Assembly (NCBI GenBank): GCA_963677015.1
Contig: OY781533.1
Coordinates: 1,860,001-1,924,000, forward strand
From: G963556115 sp963677015
Lineage (GTDB): Bacteria; Planctomycetota; SZUA-567
Direction: 5' to 3'
DNA: 64,000 bases
Each line of letters starts with the position of its first letter. The first letter of the stretch is position 1. The position numbers and the translations under genes are program-made. The notes under the pieces are model-generated. The model did no database searches, was not told the origin of the DNA, and saw only the letters and a program-made list of their open reading frames with translations. Shown here piece after piece: positions 47,245 to 56,666 of this stretch.

Positions 47245-48612
47245 CTATAATTCAAGTCCTTCCTCATAATCTAGAAACTGCCCGACAGTTTTACAGAAAT
47301 CACGGGTATCCCCAACAAGATACATGCTTCCACAAACAACAACTAAGCCGTCATTACCTGATATATGCAAAGCTAAATCTACCGCACTCAACGGGTTATC
47401 CTTAACATCCTGTGTCAGATTAGGATACAGCTCCAGCGCCAACTCAGCAAGTCTGCATGGCGGAGTATGACGATCACTATTATTAGATGTAAAGACAACG
47501 CTGTCAAACAAAGGAACGAGGATTCTCAGCATTGCTCTGGCATCTTTATCTTCATTCGCGCTAAAGACCAGGGTCTTAGGATATATTGATGGAAAATATT
47601 TTTGAATACATTCAGAAAGAGCCCAGATACTCGCAGGATTATGTGAAGAATCAAGAACTATCCATGGCACAGAGCTCACTATTTCAACTCTTCCAGGCAC
47701 TACCAGATCTGTCCACGCCTCTTTCATAATAGTTGGCTGTATAGGCGTTTCAAGAAATTCTTCAACCATAGCCACTGCCGCAGCCGCGTTATCAAGCTGA
47801 TGATCGCCAATAAGTGGTAATTCAATCTCATCATAAACCGCACGCTTGGTCTTAATCCTGATTTTCTGAGTCATAAACCTTGAAAAATCATATTCTATAC
47901 ATTCTGCGGTAACATCCTCTGTTACCTTTACTTCTACACAGTTATTGTTTTTTATAATTTCCTCAATAACAGCAAGCGCCCTGTCTTCCTGTCTTCCCAC
48001 AATTACAGGTGTATTTCTTCGTATAATACAGGATTTTTCATATGCTATTTTCTCAAGTGTATCCCCCAGAAGAGCAGTATGATCATAACTTATAGGAGTA
48101 ATAGCCGAAACAACTACCGGTAATGAAGGAATATTTGTTGAATCAAGTCTACCGCCAAGACCAACCTCAAGCACCGCCACATCAACAGGAATTCGTGAAA
48201 ACGCAAGAAATGCAATAGCCGTCAACATCTCAAAATATGTAGGTCTGTTTTCCTCAGCCATTAACTGCGACGCTTTATAAGCGAGTTCAAAACAACTGGC
48301 AAACTCATCTTTTTCAATATACTCACTATCGATCTGAATACGTTCACGCAATTCGATTATGTGAGGCGATGTAAATAAACCGCATTTAAGACCAATTCTT
48401 TTTAAAATTGCCGCTGACAGATGAGCCGTTGAACCCTTACCCTTGGTTCCGGCAATATGAAACGCAACAAAATTGTTCTGAGGATTGCCAAGAATATCAA
48501 GAAGCTGAATCATCCGGGATAACCCGAAATTTTCATCCTTAGCAAGATATTTACTTGCTCTTTCATAGTTTATAAAAGTTTCAAGGAGCCTCAAAGAGTC
48601 AGAATACTCCAT
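47245..48612 (-). CDS. folC: folylpolyglutamate synthase / dihydrofolate synthase
   Basis: The 455-residue enzyme of the Mur-ligase superfamily has the FolC P-loop (HIAGTKGKGSTAHL, about 52-65), the folate-binding and Mg segment (PTYFEMLTAIAFLAFS), and EVGLGGRLDSTN. The central domain has PVIVGRQ and IGDHQLDNAAAAV, and the C-terminal domain LDSSHNPAS. It adds glutamate to dihydropteroate and to reduced folates using ATP in the cytoplasm. AAGGA lies 11 bases before the ATG. It follows the nif3-like gene by 149 bases on the same strand and has its own terminator. Confidence 0.96.
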   Translation of the reverse strand: MEYSDSLRLLETFINYERASKYLAKDENFGLSRMIQLLDILGNPQNNFVAFHIAGTKGKGSTAHLSAAILKRIGLKCGLFTSPHIIELRERIQIDSEYIEKDEFASCFELAYKASQLMAEENRPTYFEMLTAIAFLAFSRIPVDVAVLEVGLGGRLDSTNIPSLPVVVSAITPISYDHTALLGDTLEKIAYEKSCIIRRNTPVIVGRQEDRALAVIEEIIKNNNCVEVKVTEDVTAECIEYDFSRFMTQKIRIKTKRAVYDEIELPLIGDHQLDNAAAAVAMVEEFLETPIQPTIMKEAWTDLVVPGRVEIVSSVPWIVLDSSHNPASIWALSECIQKYFPSIYPKTLVFSANEDKDARAMLRILVPLFDSVVFTSNNSDRHTPPCRLAELALELYPNLTQDVKDNPLSAVDLALHISGNDGLVVVCGSMYLVGDTRDFCKTVGQFLDYEEGLEL

Positions 48613-48761
48613 ACACCACTGTCCTTAATAGTATTTGAAAAAACATGATATAACTCAGTATAATCTATTATACTAATTGCGAACAACGATAAAAGCTAAA
48701 ACTAGCTGCCAAGACAAAATTATCAGGAATAGCACAGCTTAATAATTAATTACCAAGTCTG

Positions 48762-49859
48762 TTATATAGATTTGAAATCTGGAGAAAACCTTGGAGCAAG
48801 ATCAACAGTAACACCTTCAATACCTGATTCCAGGCTCTGTTTGAGTTGTAAAAGAGCCATTTCCTCGCACGGACAGTGACCAAGTATAATTACCGAAACA
48901 TCATAAAATGCCAGCACTTCAGCATCATGATACCCCAGCTCGCCACATACCAGGCATTCCGCTCCACTCGCTACTGTTTTACTGACATTAACCCCACTGC
49001 CACTCCAAACCGCGAGCTTTTTAACAGGTTTATTGCTGCAGTCTAAAATCTGCACCGCACGGCTCTTAACTGCTTTCTTATATTTACGGGCAATAGTTTC
49101 AACCGTAAGCGCCCTAGGTAGAATTCCGATCCTCCCCAAACCGTAGCATTGCGCCGCATCAATAGCTGTAAAATCATAAGCAGGTTGTTCATATGGATGA
49201 ACTTCACATAATATGCGTTCAATTCCAGACTTAAGTGACCGCGGCAAAATAACTTCCAACCGCCACTCTTCAGATTCATAAAGTTCCCCAGCCCTGCCGC
49301 AATATGGCTTGGCATTTTCAAGTGGCTTGAAACAGCCGATACCAATTGTTTTATAGGCGCAATCTGTATAATTACCCAGTTCTCCCGCCCCTGCTTCACA
49401 CAATGCACTTTTAAGCTCATCAATATGATCTTCATCAACATAAACCGTAAGTTTCAAAAGTTCATCTCGAATCAATGGATCCAATGGCATCGTCTCTGAA
49501 AGACCGATAAGATCAGCGAGGGTATCATTAACTCCGCCTGGCACAATATCAAAGTTTGTATGTGCATTATACAGAGCAATATCATGTTTACAGAGTTTAT
49601 ACGCCAGATTACCACTAAATGTATCACGGCATAAGTTCTTTAATGGATGATAAAACCTCGGATGATGAGTCACAATCAATGAATACCCATTATCAACGGC
49701 ATAATCAATAGTTTTGCTGGTCGCATCAAGGGCCAGCAAAACTTTTGAGACACTATCAGCAGGGCTGCCTGCCTGCAGTCCGTTTACATCACCGGAACAC
49801 GCCATCCAGGATGGTGCAATAAACTCCATTAGATTGATTATTTCACTTACCTTGGCCAT
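48762..49859 (-). CDS. Nif3-like dinuclear metal-centre protein
   Basis: The 365-residue protein of the NIF3/YqfO family has N- and C-terminal halves that form the metal site (VTHHPRFY with paired His, NAHTNFD, and a C-terminal GELGYHDAEVLAF). A CutA/PII-like insert domain of about 100 residues (KLTVYVDEDHIDELKSAL to VHPYEQPAYDF) marks the long YqfO type. The ATG at 49859 follows GGAGG by four bases, so the seven residues before it are dropped. Members form hexamers. Their cellular role is unsettled, with GTP cyclohydrolase-like activity claimed for some. It lies 31 bases after the phosphoribosyltransferase gene and is probably co-transcribed with it. Confidence 0.93.
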   Translation of the reverse strand: MAKVSEIINLMEFIAPSWMACSGDVNGLQAGSPADSVSKVLLALDATSKTIDYAVDNGYSLIVTHHPRFYHPLKNLCRDTFSGNLAYKLCKHDIALYNAHTNFDIVPGGVNDTLADLIGLSETMPLDPLIRDELLKLTVYVDEDHIDELKSALCEAGAGELGNYTDCAYKTIGIGCFKPLENAKPYCGRAGELYESEEWRLEVILPRSLKSGIERILCEVHPYEQPAYDFTAIDAAQCYGLGRIGILPRALTVETIARKYKKAVKSRAVQILDCSNKPVKKLAVWSGSGVNVSKTVASGAECLVCGELGYHDAEVLAFYDVSVIILGHCPCEEMALLQLKQSLESGIEGVTVDLAPRFSPDFKSI

Positions 49860-49890
49860 GACTCCTCCAGCAGTAGCCATATTAAGATGA

Positions 49891-50466
49891 CTATTTTACC
49901 AATAATTTAATTATTTTTTCGGGGACACCGAATGACTCCATCTCTCCGCGTGAATTGAGATCACTGATAGAATGCGGAAATACCACCCATTCATCACCTT
50001 TATACTCTCTGACAAAAAAATCAGGTTTAATATCAACCATGCAGTTATCAGGCTTATAATAAAGTGTCGCAATTGTAATCAGCTCAACCTGAGGGAAATT
50101 CTTGTGCAGTGCCGCTATTGTTGCTTCAATGGTCTTGCCTCTATCAAAAATATCATCAACTAGTAATACTCTGGTTCCATTGCGAAGCTCATCTCTCACC
50201 TCTTCCAGAGATCCTATTATCACCTCTCCGGCACTACCAATATTATCATAACTTCTAGTACGCAGAGTTGCAAACCCTATAGGAGTATCCCAGAATTTTA
50301 AAAGGAACTCCTGCACATAGAAAGCTATAGGTGCTCCCCCACGGGTTATACCAATAACCAGATCATATGGCTTATCCATTGTAGTACAGATATCATATCC
50401 CATATTCCAACAATCAAGTCTTTCCTGACTTGGCTCAATAAACACCTTATTTACTTCAGCACTCAT
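49891..50466 (-). CDS. hypoxanthine/xanthine-type phosphoribosyltransferase
   Basis: The 191-residue Type I phosphoribosyltransferase has the pyrophosphate loop GITRGGAPIA, the flexible-loop region TLRTRSYDN, and the PRPP-binding signature VLLVDDIFDRGKTIEATI. These fit purine (Gpt/Hpt-like) salvage enzymes transferring ribose-5-phosphate from PRPP to a base. The ATG at 50466 follows GAAGAG. The longer frame begins inside the ferritin terminator and is rejected. It is the first gene of a unit with the Nif3-like protein. Confidence 0.85.
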   Translation of the reverse strand: MSAEVNKVFIEPSQERLDCWNMGYDICTTMDKPYDLVIGITRGGAPIAFYVQEFLLKFWDTPIGFATLRTRSYDNIGSAGEVIIGSLEEVRDELRNGTRVLLVDDIFDRGKTIEATIAALHKNFPQVELITIATLYYKPDNCMVDIKPDFFVREYKGDEWVVFPHSISDLNSRGEMESFGVPEKIIKLLVK

Positions 50467-50488
50467 TCTCTCTTCCCACATCAAAAAA

Positions 50489-50509
50489 AGGGGCGTAAAA
50501 TACGCCCCT
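50489..50509 (-). terminator. ferritin terminator
   Basis: A perfect 9-base stem (AGGGGCGTA / TACGCCCCT, loop of 3) is followed by seven T on the minus strand, between the ferritin stop and the phosphoribosyltransferase start. Confidence 0.92.
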
Positions 50510-50529
50510 AAACAGACCAATAAATATAA

Positions 50530-51066
50530 TTATACCCCAAGATCAATCTTGCCGGTCAGCGGAGTCGGCAAAACAAAAGTCCGGGCGCCCAATTCATTAT
50601 CAAGCATAAAGATGCCACCACCAGCACTCTTCTCAATAAGCTGCAGTTTACCTAGAATAGTGGAGAAATTAGCCTCTTCCTCCAATTGTTCATCTACAAA
50701 CCAGTTTAAGAAACTGGTAACAGCATGATTTTTCTCTTCAACCGCAATATCCATCAAGTTATTGATGCATGAGGTTACAAGTTTTTCATGCGCTAACCCC
50801 TGTTTAAAGACATCCAGAGGACTTTCAAAATCTGCTGGCGGCTGATCGATTGCAGGAAGTTTTACTTTAACTCCGGCATCAAGAATAAAATTATACATAA
50901 TCATGGCGTGAGACATCTCTTCCTGCGCCTGTATCTGCATCCACTTTGCAATACCCTCCAGGCTGGCATCCTGAAGCCATGCTGACATTGACATATAAAA
51001 ATAACCAGAATAAAACTCACGTCCAATCTGAGCATTGAACTCATCTGCTAATTTTTGACTCAACAT
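50530..51066 (-). CDS. ftnA: ferritin (FtnA-type)
   Basis: The 178-residue four-helix-bundle ferritin has ferroxidase-centre residues visible as E in IGREFYSGY, the E-E-x-x-H pair in QAQEEMSHAMIMY, and E in VEEKNHAVTSFLNWFVDEQLEEE. There is no haem-binding Met at the bacterioferritin position, so it is of the non-haem type. The ATG at 51066 follows GGAGA by seven bases. The ten residues before it in the frame are dropped. It oxidises Fe(II) and stores it as a mineral inside a 24-mer cage. It is a single-gene unit with a strong terminator. Confidence 0.96.
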   Translation of the reverse strand: MLSQKLADEFNAQIGREFYSGYFYMSMSAWLQDASLEGIAKWMQIQAQEEMSHAMIMYNFILDAGVKVKLPAIDQPPADFESPLDVFKQGLAHEKLVTSCINNLMDIAVEEKNHAVTSFLNWFVDEQLEEEANFSTILGKLQLIEKSAGGGIFMLDNELGARTFVLPTPLTGKIDLGV

Positions 51067-51284
51067 AATGCTCTCCTTTTTTATTAAATATATCATATTT
51101 AAATTATTTAGAATAGCTAAACCGTAATACCTACGGTACCATATTGATATTATAGCTGAATTTTTGTTGTTGTCATCTGCTAAAATTGATCTTTTTTAAA
51201 AATAAGTAATATAGCGTTTGCAAATTAATAACAAATTAATATATAATGTATATTACTCAATAAACCTTGAACAGGAGGATTTTC

Positions 51285-51632
51285 ATGCCATTTATCAAGA
51301 TAATGTTGTCAGCGGCAGCGAACATTAACAAGCAGCAAATAATGAAAGAGATCAGCAGAATAACCGGTGAAGAAACAGGAAAAGGTGAGTCAAAAGTGAT
51401 GGTGGCTATTACCGAAAGTGATTTCATCATGCGCGGCGAAGAGGCAGAGTGTGCATTTATTGATATTAGAGGTATAGGCAAGATTGAACGTGATATAAAT
51501 GACGAAATCAGCCGCAAAGCAGCAGCAGTAATTGCTGAGTTCACCTCTATTCCTGCAGAAAATATTTATCTTAATTTTACCGATTTTTCCAGAGATAACT
51601 GGGGAAATAGAAATGGTGTATCTTCAAAATGA
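51285..51632 (+). CDS. MIF-like tautomerase
   Basis: The 115-residue protein of the macrophage-migration-inhibitory-factor/phenylpyruvate tautomerase family has an initiator Met followed directly by Pro (MPFIKI), the catalytic amino-terminal proline after Met removal. The C-terminal YLNFTDFSRDNWGNRNG motif is typical. AGGAGG lies six bases before the ATG, so an earlier in-frame start, which would bury the proline, is wrong. Its stop overlaps the next gene's start by four bases (ATGA), linking it to the metallo-beta-lactamase-fold protein. The substrate is not known. Confidence 0.9.
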   Translation: MPFIKIMLSAAANINKQQIMKEISRITGEETGKGESKVMVAITESDFIMRGEEAECAFIDIRGIGKIERDINDEISRKAAAVIAEFTSIPAENIYLNFTDFSRDNWGNRNGVSSK

Positions 51633-52525
51633 GCGAAAAAGAAACCGAATTTTTTGACGACGAAGACGATGAAGAAGATATTGATGACTGTGAATTACGA
51701 CTTGTCCTCCTCATCGAAAACACCTCCTGCGATGAACATATTGTTCCGGAGCACGGTCTGTCAATCTATATCGAATTCAATGGTCAGAAAGGCTTATACG
51801 ACACTGGACAAACCACTCAAATACTTGAAAATGCCGAAGAAATGTTCCTCGACATTGATGACCTTGATTGGATAGCCCTCAGTCACGGGCACTATGATCA
51901 TACCGGTGGACTCAAATGCGTCCTCAATAAAAACCCCGGACAAATTCCAGTATTCGCCGGTACCGGTGTTTTTGAGCCAAAATTTGCGCTTCGCGAGAAT
52001 AATGAATATGAAAATATTGGAATTCCATACTCAAAAGAGGAACTTAGTGAATTGGCGAAAAGTATAACCGAACTGAGTAGCAAGACAGAAATCGCCCCAA
52101 ACATTTTTCTTATCGGTCCCGCACCACTACATGAATCTTATGAAGCCCCTTCACAGTATATGTTTACAAAAGACAAAGATGGAAATTATGTTAACGACAT
52201 GATGACCGATGAGCGTACACTGGTAATACGTACAACTCAAGGCATAGTAATCATCACCGGCTGTGCTCATAGAGGATCAGTCAACATAACCAAAGATGCC
52301 ATGCAGCAGTTCCCGGATGATGAAGTTCTAATGGTTCTAGGTGGTTTTCACCTCGGAAAGACCAACGATGCCGCAGTCAAACAGCGAATCAACGCCTTTG
52401 CACAACTCAGTATTGGCGGTATCGGTCTTTGTCACTGTACCGGCGCAAAAGCCTGCAGATTATTCAAGGATGAATTGGGAGATAGATGTTTTATAGCTCC
52501 GGCTGGAAGTGAGATCATGATATAA
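51629..52525 (+). CDS. metallo-beta-lactamase-fold hydrolase
   Basis: The 298-residue protein has the metal motif HGHYDH (SHGHYDHTGG), a second-site His in TGCAHRG, and HL/HC near the C-terminus (LGGFHLG, GLCHCTGAKA). The first 25 residues are very acidic (DDEDDEEDIDD). It resembles the 7,8-dihydropterin-6-methyl-dihydrofolate/ribofuranosylaminobenzene-phosphate synthase branch of the superfamily (MJ0301-like), whose members bind pterin-like compounds or are uncharacterised. It is translationally coupled to the tautomerase. A bidirectional hairpin 76 bases downstream ends the unit. Confidence 0.88.
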   Translation: MSEKETEFFDDEDDEEDIDDCELRLVLLIENTSCDEHIVPEHGLSIYIEFNGQKGLYDTGQTTQILENAEEMFLDIDDLDWIALSHGHYDHTGGLKCVLNKNPGQIPVFAGTGVFEPKFALRENNEYENIGIPYSKEELSELAKSITELSSKTEIAPNIFLIGPAPLHESYEAPSQYMFTKDKDGNYVNDMMTDERTLVIRTTQGIVIITGCAHRGSVNITKDAMQQFPDDEVLMVLGGFHLGKTNDAAVKQRINAFAQLSIGGIGLCHCTGAKACRLFKDELGDRCFIAPAGSEIMI

Positions 52526-52600
52526 TACAGTAACTCCTGCAAAGTATAATATCGAAATTATAATATAAGTATACGCGTCAAGCACATTTTTTTATAATTT

Positions 52601-52633
52601 AAAAGCCTTGCTCTCAACGGAAGCAAGGCTTTT
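52601..52633. terminator. bidirectional terminator
   Basis: A perfect 12-base stem (AAAAGCCTTGCT / AGCAAGGCTTTT) with a 9-base loop lies between the tautomerase/MBL pair (plus strand) and the small basic protein gene (minus strand). A/T tails on both sides let it serve both. Confidence 0.85.
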
Positions 52634-52644
52634 AAATGAGTATC

Positions 52645-52785
52645 TTAGTGCTTTCGCACCTTTGATTTAAGATATTTTTTGCAGACAATCTCAACTTCAT
52701 CAAGATCATACTCTCGTAATCTCTGTATTATCTGCCGCATCAACAAACTGTTTTGCGACTGCCTGCGCGATTTTGTTTTAGCCAT
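52645..52785 (-). CDS. 46-residue basic protein
   Basis: The small frame MAKTKSRRQSQNSLLMRQIIQ...VCKKYLKSKVRKH starts at ATG 52785 with AGGGG ten bases upstream and stops 12 bases before the terminator. It is strongly basic at both ends, with an amphipathic helix in the middle (IIQRLREYDLDEVEIV). No family is recognised. A position between recJ and a terminator, a ribosome site and balanced codons argue that it is real. It may be the last gene of the recJ unit. Confidence 0.6.
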   Translation of the reverse strand: MAKTKSRRQSQNSLLMRQIIQRLREYDLDEVEIVCKKYLKSKVRKH

Positions 52786-52850
52786 AACAAATCAACCCCT
52801 ACTTACATTGTAGCTCAAATACTATCACATACCAGTTAGTGTGTAAAGTG

Positions 52851-54617
52851 TTATTTTGCTGGTTGCATATCGATTATTCGCAACTCAAGTCGTGGAGGAT
52901 CATAGAAGTCGTTGAAATTAAGGGAGAAAACAATATCCCATTTTCTTATTCCTCTATCGATCATTTCCAAAGGTTTTATATTATTGAAGACTACTGCGCG
53001 ATACGCAGTACGGTTTTTTGCAGCGTTAAAAGTAAAATGTTTATTTTCACGCCCCATGAGTCTGGGACTTCCTGAAACCCTGACACCACGACACAAAAAG
53101 ACCGGCTGCGGATTTCCTTCACCAAATGGAGCCAGCATTTTAAGTTCATAAAGCAGAGAATCATTGACATCGGTAAGGTCTACCTCACAGTCAATATCTA
53201 AGGTATACTCAATTTTATTCTTTTCAATCTGATTCCGGCACTGCTGATCGAGCTCCTGCTTAAAGGCCAGAATCTCGCTTTTATCGATTGCAAACCCAGC
53301 AGCCTGTTCATGACCGCCAAATGTTAGCAGCCGTTCACGCGAGTAGCTTATCGCCTTATAAAGATTCAGACCTGGAACTCCACGGGCAGAACCCTTTCCT
53401 TTACCCTCACTATTAAATGAGATAACAGCTACAGGAAGATTATAATCGTCCGACAGTCTTCCCGCAACAATTCCGATAACACCTTCATGCCATTCATCAG
53501 CGCAGACAACCAGAACAGAGTCCTTCTCGACATTATACTCACGCTCAACAATATCACGAGCGTGTTTAAGCGTTTCCTGACATAAAGCCTGACGTTCTTT
53601 ATTCTTGTTGTCAAGAATTACCGCAAGTTTTTCAGCTTCATCGTCAGATTTAGCAACAAGTAAATTTAAAGCAAGGTCCGCAGCTCCAAGCCTTCCCGCA
53701 GCATTAAGCCGTGGTGCTATTGCAAATCCAATATCTCTACTGGTAGCCTTTGACGGATCAACCCGCGAGACATGTAGCAAGGCTCTAACACCCGGAAAAG
53801 AACTGCCGATACGATTAAGACCGAATGAAACCATGACTCTGTTCTCTCCGGTCATAGGAGCGACATCAGCAATTGTTCCTATCGTAACAAAAGGAAGCAC
53901 CGATAAAAGGGCTTCCTGAAGAGTTTTTCCAACCTTTTCATTGCCAATATATTCCTCACAAACCGCCCAGGCAAGTTTGAAAGCAACCCCTGCACCGGTC
54001 AGATCTCGAAAAGGATAGCTGGCATCATCACGTTTTGGATTGATAACAGCCAGAGCTTTTGGCAACTCCTGACCTCCCGGTTCATGGTGGTCAGATACAA
54101 TTACATCTATTCCAAGAGAATTGAGCTTATCTATATTCTCATTCTCACTTGTTCCGCAGTCAACAGTAACTACGAGCGTCGTGCCGGTGCTCTTAGCATG
54201 CTCAATAAAAGTGTCAGAAATTCCATACCCTTCTTCCATTCTACTAGGCAGATAGTGCGTAACATTTGCGCCTAATTCAGAAAAAACGGTAATAAGTACA
54301 GCTGTTGCGGTGACACCGTCAGCATCATAGTCACCAAACACAATTATTTTCTCTTTACTGCGTATTGCACTAACTATGCGCTGTGCGGCTAATGCCATGT
54401 CACGCATCTTAAAAGGAGACAATAACGTAGAAAGCACAGGATTTATAAAATTCCTGGCTAGCTGCAGATCATTGCCCACTCTCCGCGCCAAAACCCTAGC
54501 TGTAACAATAGAAATATTCAAATTTTCCGCAAGTAGCTGTGCATCGGTATTATTGTTGGAACGCACAACCCATTTAGGTTTAGCGGTTTGACATTCGTTA
54601 TCTTGTCCTGATATCAT
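52851..54617 (-). CDS. recJ: single-stranded-DNA-specific exonuclease RecJ
   Basis: The 588-residue DHH-family exonuclease has GDYDADGVTATAV (about residues 93-105), VDCGTSENE, the DHH signature in VIVSDHHEPG, APRLNAAGRLGAADLA, the DHHA1 glycine motif (FGGHEQAAGFA) and a C-terminal OB-like domain (LDIDCEVDL, LAPFGEGNPQPVF). Length matches E. coli RecJ (577). It degrades single strands 5' to 3' in recombination and repair with Mn/Mg. No ribosome site is visible before the ATG, so the start is the longest open choice. Confidence 0.97.
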   Translation of the reverse strand: MISGQDNECQTAKPKWVVRSNNNTDAQLLAENLNISIVTARVLARRVGNDLQLARNFINPVLSTLLSPFKMRDMALAAQRIVSAIRSKEKIIVFGDYDADGVTATAVLITVFSELGANVTHYLPSRMEEGYGISDTFIEHAKSTGTTLVVTVDCGTSENENIDKLNSLGIDVIVSDHHEPGGQELPKALAVINPKRDDASYPFRDLTGAGVAFKLAWAVCEEYIGNEKVGKTLQEALLSVLPFVTIGTIADVAPMTGENRVMVSFGLNRIGSSFPGVRALLHVSRVDPSKATSRDIGFAIAPRLNAAGRLGAADLALNLLVAKSDDEAEKLAVILDNKNKERQALCQETLKHARDIVEREYNVEKDSVLVVCADEWHEGVIGIVAGRLSDDYNLPVAVISFNSEGKGKGSARGVPGLNLYKAISYSRERLLTFGGHEQAAGFAIDKSEILAFKQELDQQCRNQIEKNKIEYTLDIDCEVDLTDVNDSLLYELKMLAPFGEGNPQPVFLCRGVRVSGSPRLMGRENKHFTFNAAKNRTAYRAVVFNNIKPLEMIDRGIRKWDIVFSLNFNDFYDPPRLELRIIDMQPAK

Positions 54618-55030
54618 TAATTAGCAACCATTAAAAAATAAATAATGAAAAGATTATACAGAATTATAAGCAGACTGCAAGTATCTATTACTATTATTGG
54701 ATTCTTAACCCACCCAGAGTAATAACGTTAGAACAATACAATTATCATTGTAAATTTATCCTCCTAACAGCATATTTTAGCTGCACCCTGTCTTTTCCCG
54801 AGTATTTTGCTGCTACAATAATTAACTGCCCCCAAAAACTCCTGATAAAATATTAGGTTTCACTAATATTTTGCTTTTAAAATTTTTTTAATTTTTTACA
54901 AAACTTTTCTACAAATTGGTAATAAAAGCTGTTGAAACTAATTTTAACAGTAAAACCAATTACATAAATCGACCAACAACAAATGTATCGAAATGCGATA
55001 CCCAACAAATACATACAATAAAAGCAAATA
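54618..55030. other. gene-free stretch between recJ and the rhamnose genes
   Basis: No gene was found. It contains the recJ promoter region at the left and A+T-rich sequence of no evident function, up to the terminator of the rhamnose enzyme operon. Confidence 0.45.
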
Positions 55031-55064
55031 AAGGATACTATCACCAGTACATGACAGTATCCTT
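55031..55064 (-). terminator. terminator of the rhamnose enzyme operon
   Basis: Stem AAGGATACT / AGTATCCTT with a 16-base loop lies 26 bases beyond the kinase stop. The minus-strand tail (TTATTTGCTTT) is only moderately T-rich. Confidence 0.7.
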
Positions 55065-55089
55065 TATCTATTCTCGTTGTTTAATCGAG

Positions 55090-56577
55090 TTACTGCGATA
55101 AATTGATGAATTTCGCAACATATTCTTTCATGTTATCTAATGAAACAGGTTTTATTCGGTTTTTCTCAATTAATATGTCACTTTTTGCACAATACGGATC
55201 AGAATTCTCAAGCGCGGCTTTTGCAATAATCCCAGCGCCTATCGCTGTCGCCTGTTCTAGATTTGTTGTGTATATTTCAGCCTCAGGATATAAATCCGCG
55301 ATGAGCTGACAATATGCCGGATTATTTCTAAATCCACCCTCAATGTAAAGCTGCGTTGTAGCATTCGAATTAGTATAGTCAATGGCAATCTTACTCTGTG
55401 CAGCCAACGAACAGTTCAAAGCCGCAAAAGCAAGCTCATAGTCAGCAAAAATAACTTTGGCGATTTCAGGCTTTTGCACTTCAGTCAAAGGATATGCGCT
55501 CCCCTTATAATGTACCGCCGGTATGGAATTGGGAAGTATTCCTACTCCGACCTCAACAGAAGGGATAAAGAAATAATCACATTCCGATAAGACCTGCTGG
55601 TAAATATCTACTGAAAAATCAGGCATCCCGCTTCTTCCATGGACACCTTCTATAATTCTGCTGTATACCTCATACTCTTTTCCTCCCATAAACACTGAAG
55701 TTTTAACAGGTTGGGAAAATGCGTCAAAATTATAAAATATAGTCTTACCCAGTTCATCATCCTTTATTTTCGTCGAATTGCTTCGGTGCATCAGCACACA
55801 CCAGGTACCACTGGAGTTAAGGGTAAAATCCTCTTCAGTCGTTATAATATATGGAAGTAAACTGGAATTCGAGTCATGAATCCCCGCAGTCACTATACAA
55901 TCCGGATTTACCCCGGTGCGTCTCACCACATCTTCTGTAACTCTTCCAACATTAGTCCAGGGAGCAACAATTCTTTCCGGCAATAATTTGGTAATTCCGA
56001 GTTCAGACGCTACCCGGGAATAACCTTTAAACTCTGCATCAAACAAATATGTATGGCACCCCAGATATGTCGGCTCGGTTACGGACTGTCCTGTCAATCT
56101 ATTCACGAAATACTGCGGATAAAAGAGTACCTCTGCTACATTAGTAAATTCAGAAGGATATTCTCGCTGCAAAAAGTATATCAGCTTGGCACAATTTATC
56201 ATACTGCCAATTGGAGCCGTTAAGGTTTCACGCTGCAGTTTTTCTCTGGAGCCAAAGCGTGAATAGAAATCCTCGTCAAACTCAGCACCGCCATCATTAG
56301 TATATGCCAGCGGAGGGAGTGCTAAACGACCTCCTTTATCCAGACAGACAAGACTGGCACCCTGAGTTGTTACAGATATTGCATCAATTTTATATATTCC
56401 GTTATATTCACTAAGACAGTCTAAAAACCAGTTGAATATCTCTTCAGGCTGCTCAACTCTTTTACCGTTCTTTTCATACTCACCCAGACTTGTTTTATTC
56501 TGAGCCACAATCTGCAGTGAAGAATCAAAAATTATTGTTTTCTTATTGGTCTTACCGATATCAAGTACAGCTATCAT
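55090..56577 (-). CDS. FGGY-family sugar kinase, predicted L-rhamnulokinase
   Basis: The 495-residue FGGY carbohydrate kinase has an N-terminal phosphate loop (AVLDIGKTNKKTIIFD), catalytic-Asp region TAGIHDSNSSLLPYI, and C-terminal LYIEGGFRNNPAY plus ATAIGAGIIAKAAL. The DIGKTN loop differs from the DxGxSS/TR form of enterobacterial RhaB and suggests a divergent FGGY subgroup. Position alone points to L-rhamnulose as substrate: it is the third gene of a unit with aldolase RhaD and isomerase RhaA, and no other kinase is present. It would phosphorylate L-rhamnulose to L-rhamnulose-1-phosphate with ATP. It is 89 bases downstream of rhaD. Confidence 0.85.
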   Translation of the reverse strand: MIAVLDIGKTNKKTIIFDSSLQIVAQNKTSLGEYEKNGKRVEQPEEIFNWFLDCLSEYNGIYKIDAISVTTQGASLVCLDKGGRLALPPLAYTNDGGAEFDEDFYSRFGSREKLQRETLTAPIGSMINCAKLIYFLQREYPSEFTNVAEVLFYPQYFVNRLTGQSVTEPTYLGCHTYLFDAEFKGYSRVASELGITKLLPERIVAPWTNVGRVTEDVVRRTGVNPDCIVTAGIHDSNSSLLPYIITTEEDFTLNSSGTWCVLMHRSNSTKIKDDELGKTIFYNFDAFSQPVKTSVFMGGKEYEVYSRIIEGVHGRSGMPDFSVDIYQQVLSECDYFFIPSVEVGVGILPNSIPAVHYKGSAYPLTEVQKPEIAKVIFADYELAFAALNCSLAAQSKIAIDYTNSNATTQLYIEGGFRNNPAYCQLIADLYPEAEIYTTNLEQATAIGAGIIAKAALENSDPYCAKSDILIEKNRIKPVSLDNMKEYVAKFINLSQ

Positions 56578-56666
56578 CAGATCACCTCATATCTAGAAAA
56601 ATGCAGACGAAACCTTACCCTGAACCTTGGAATTCAGGGAAATATACACCGTCGGATCAAGCCAGG

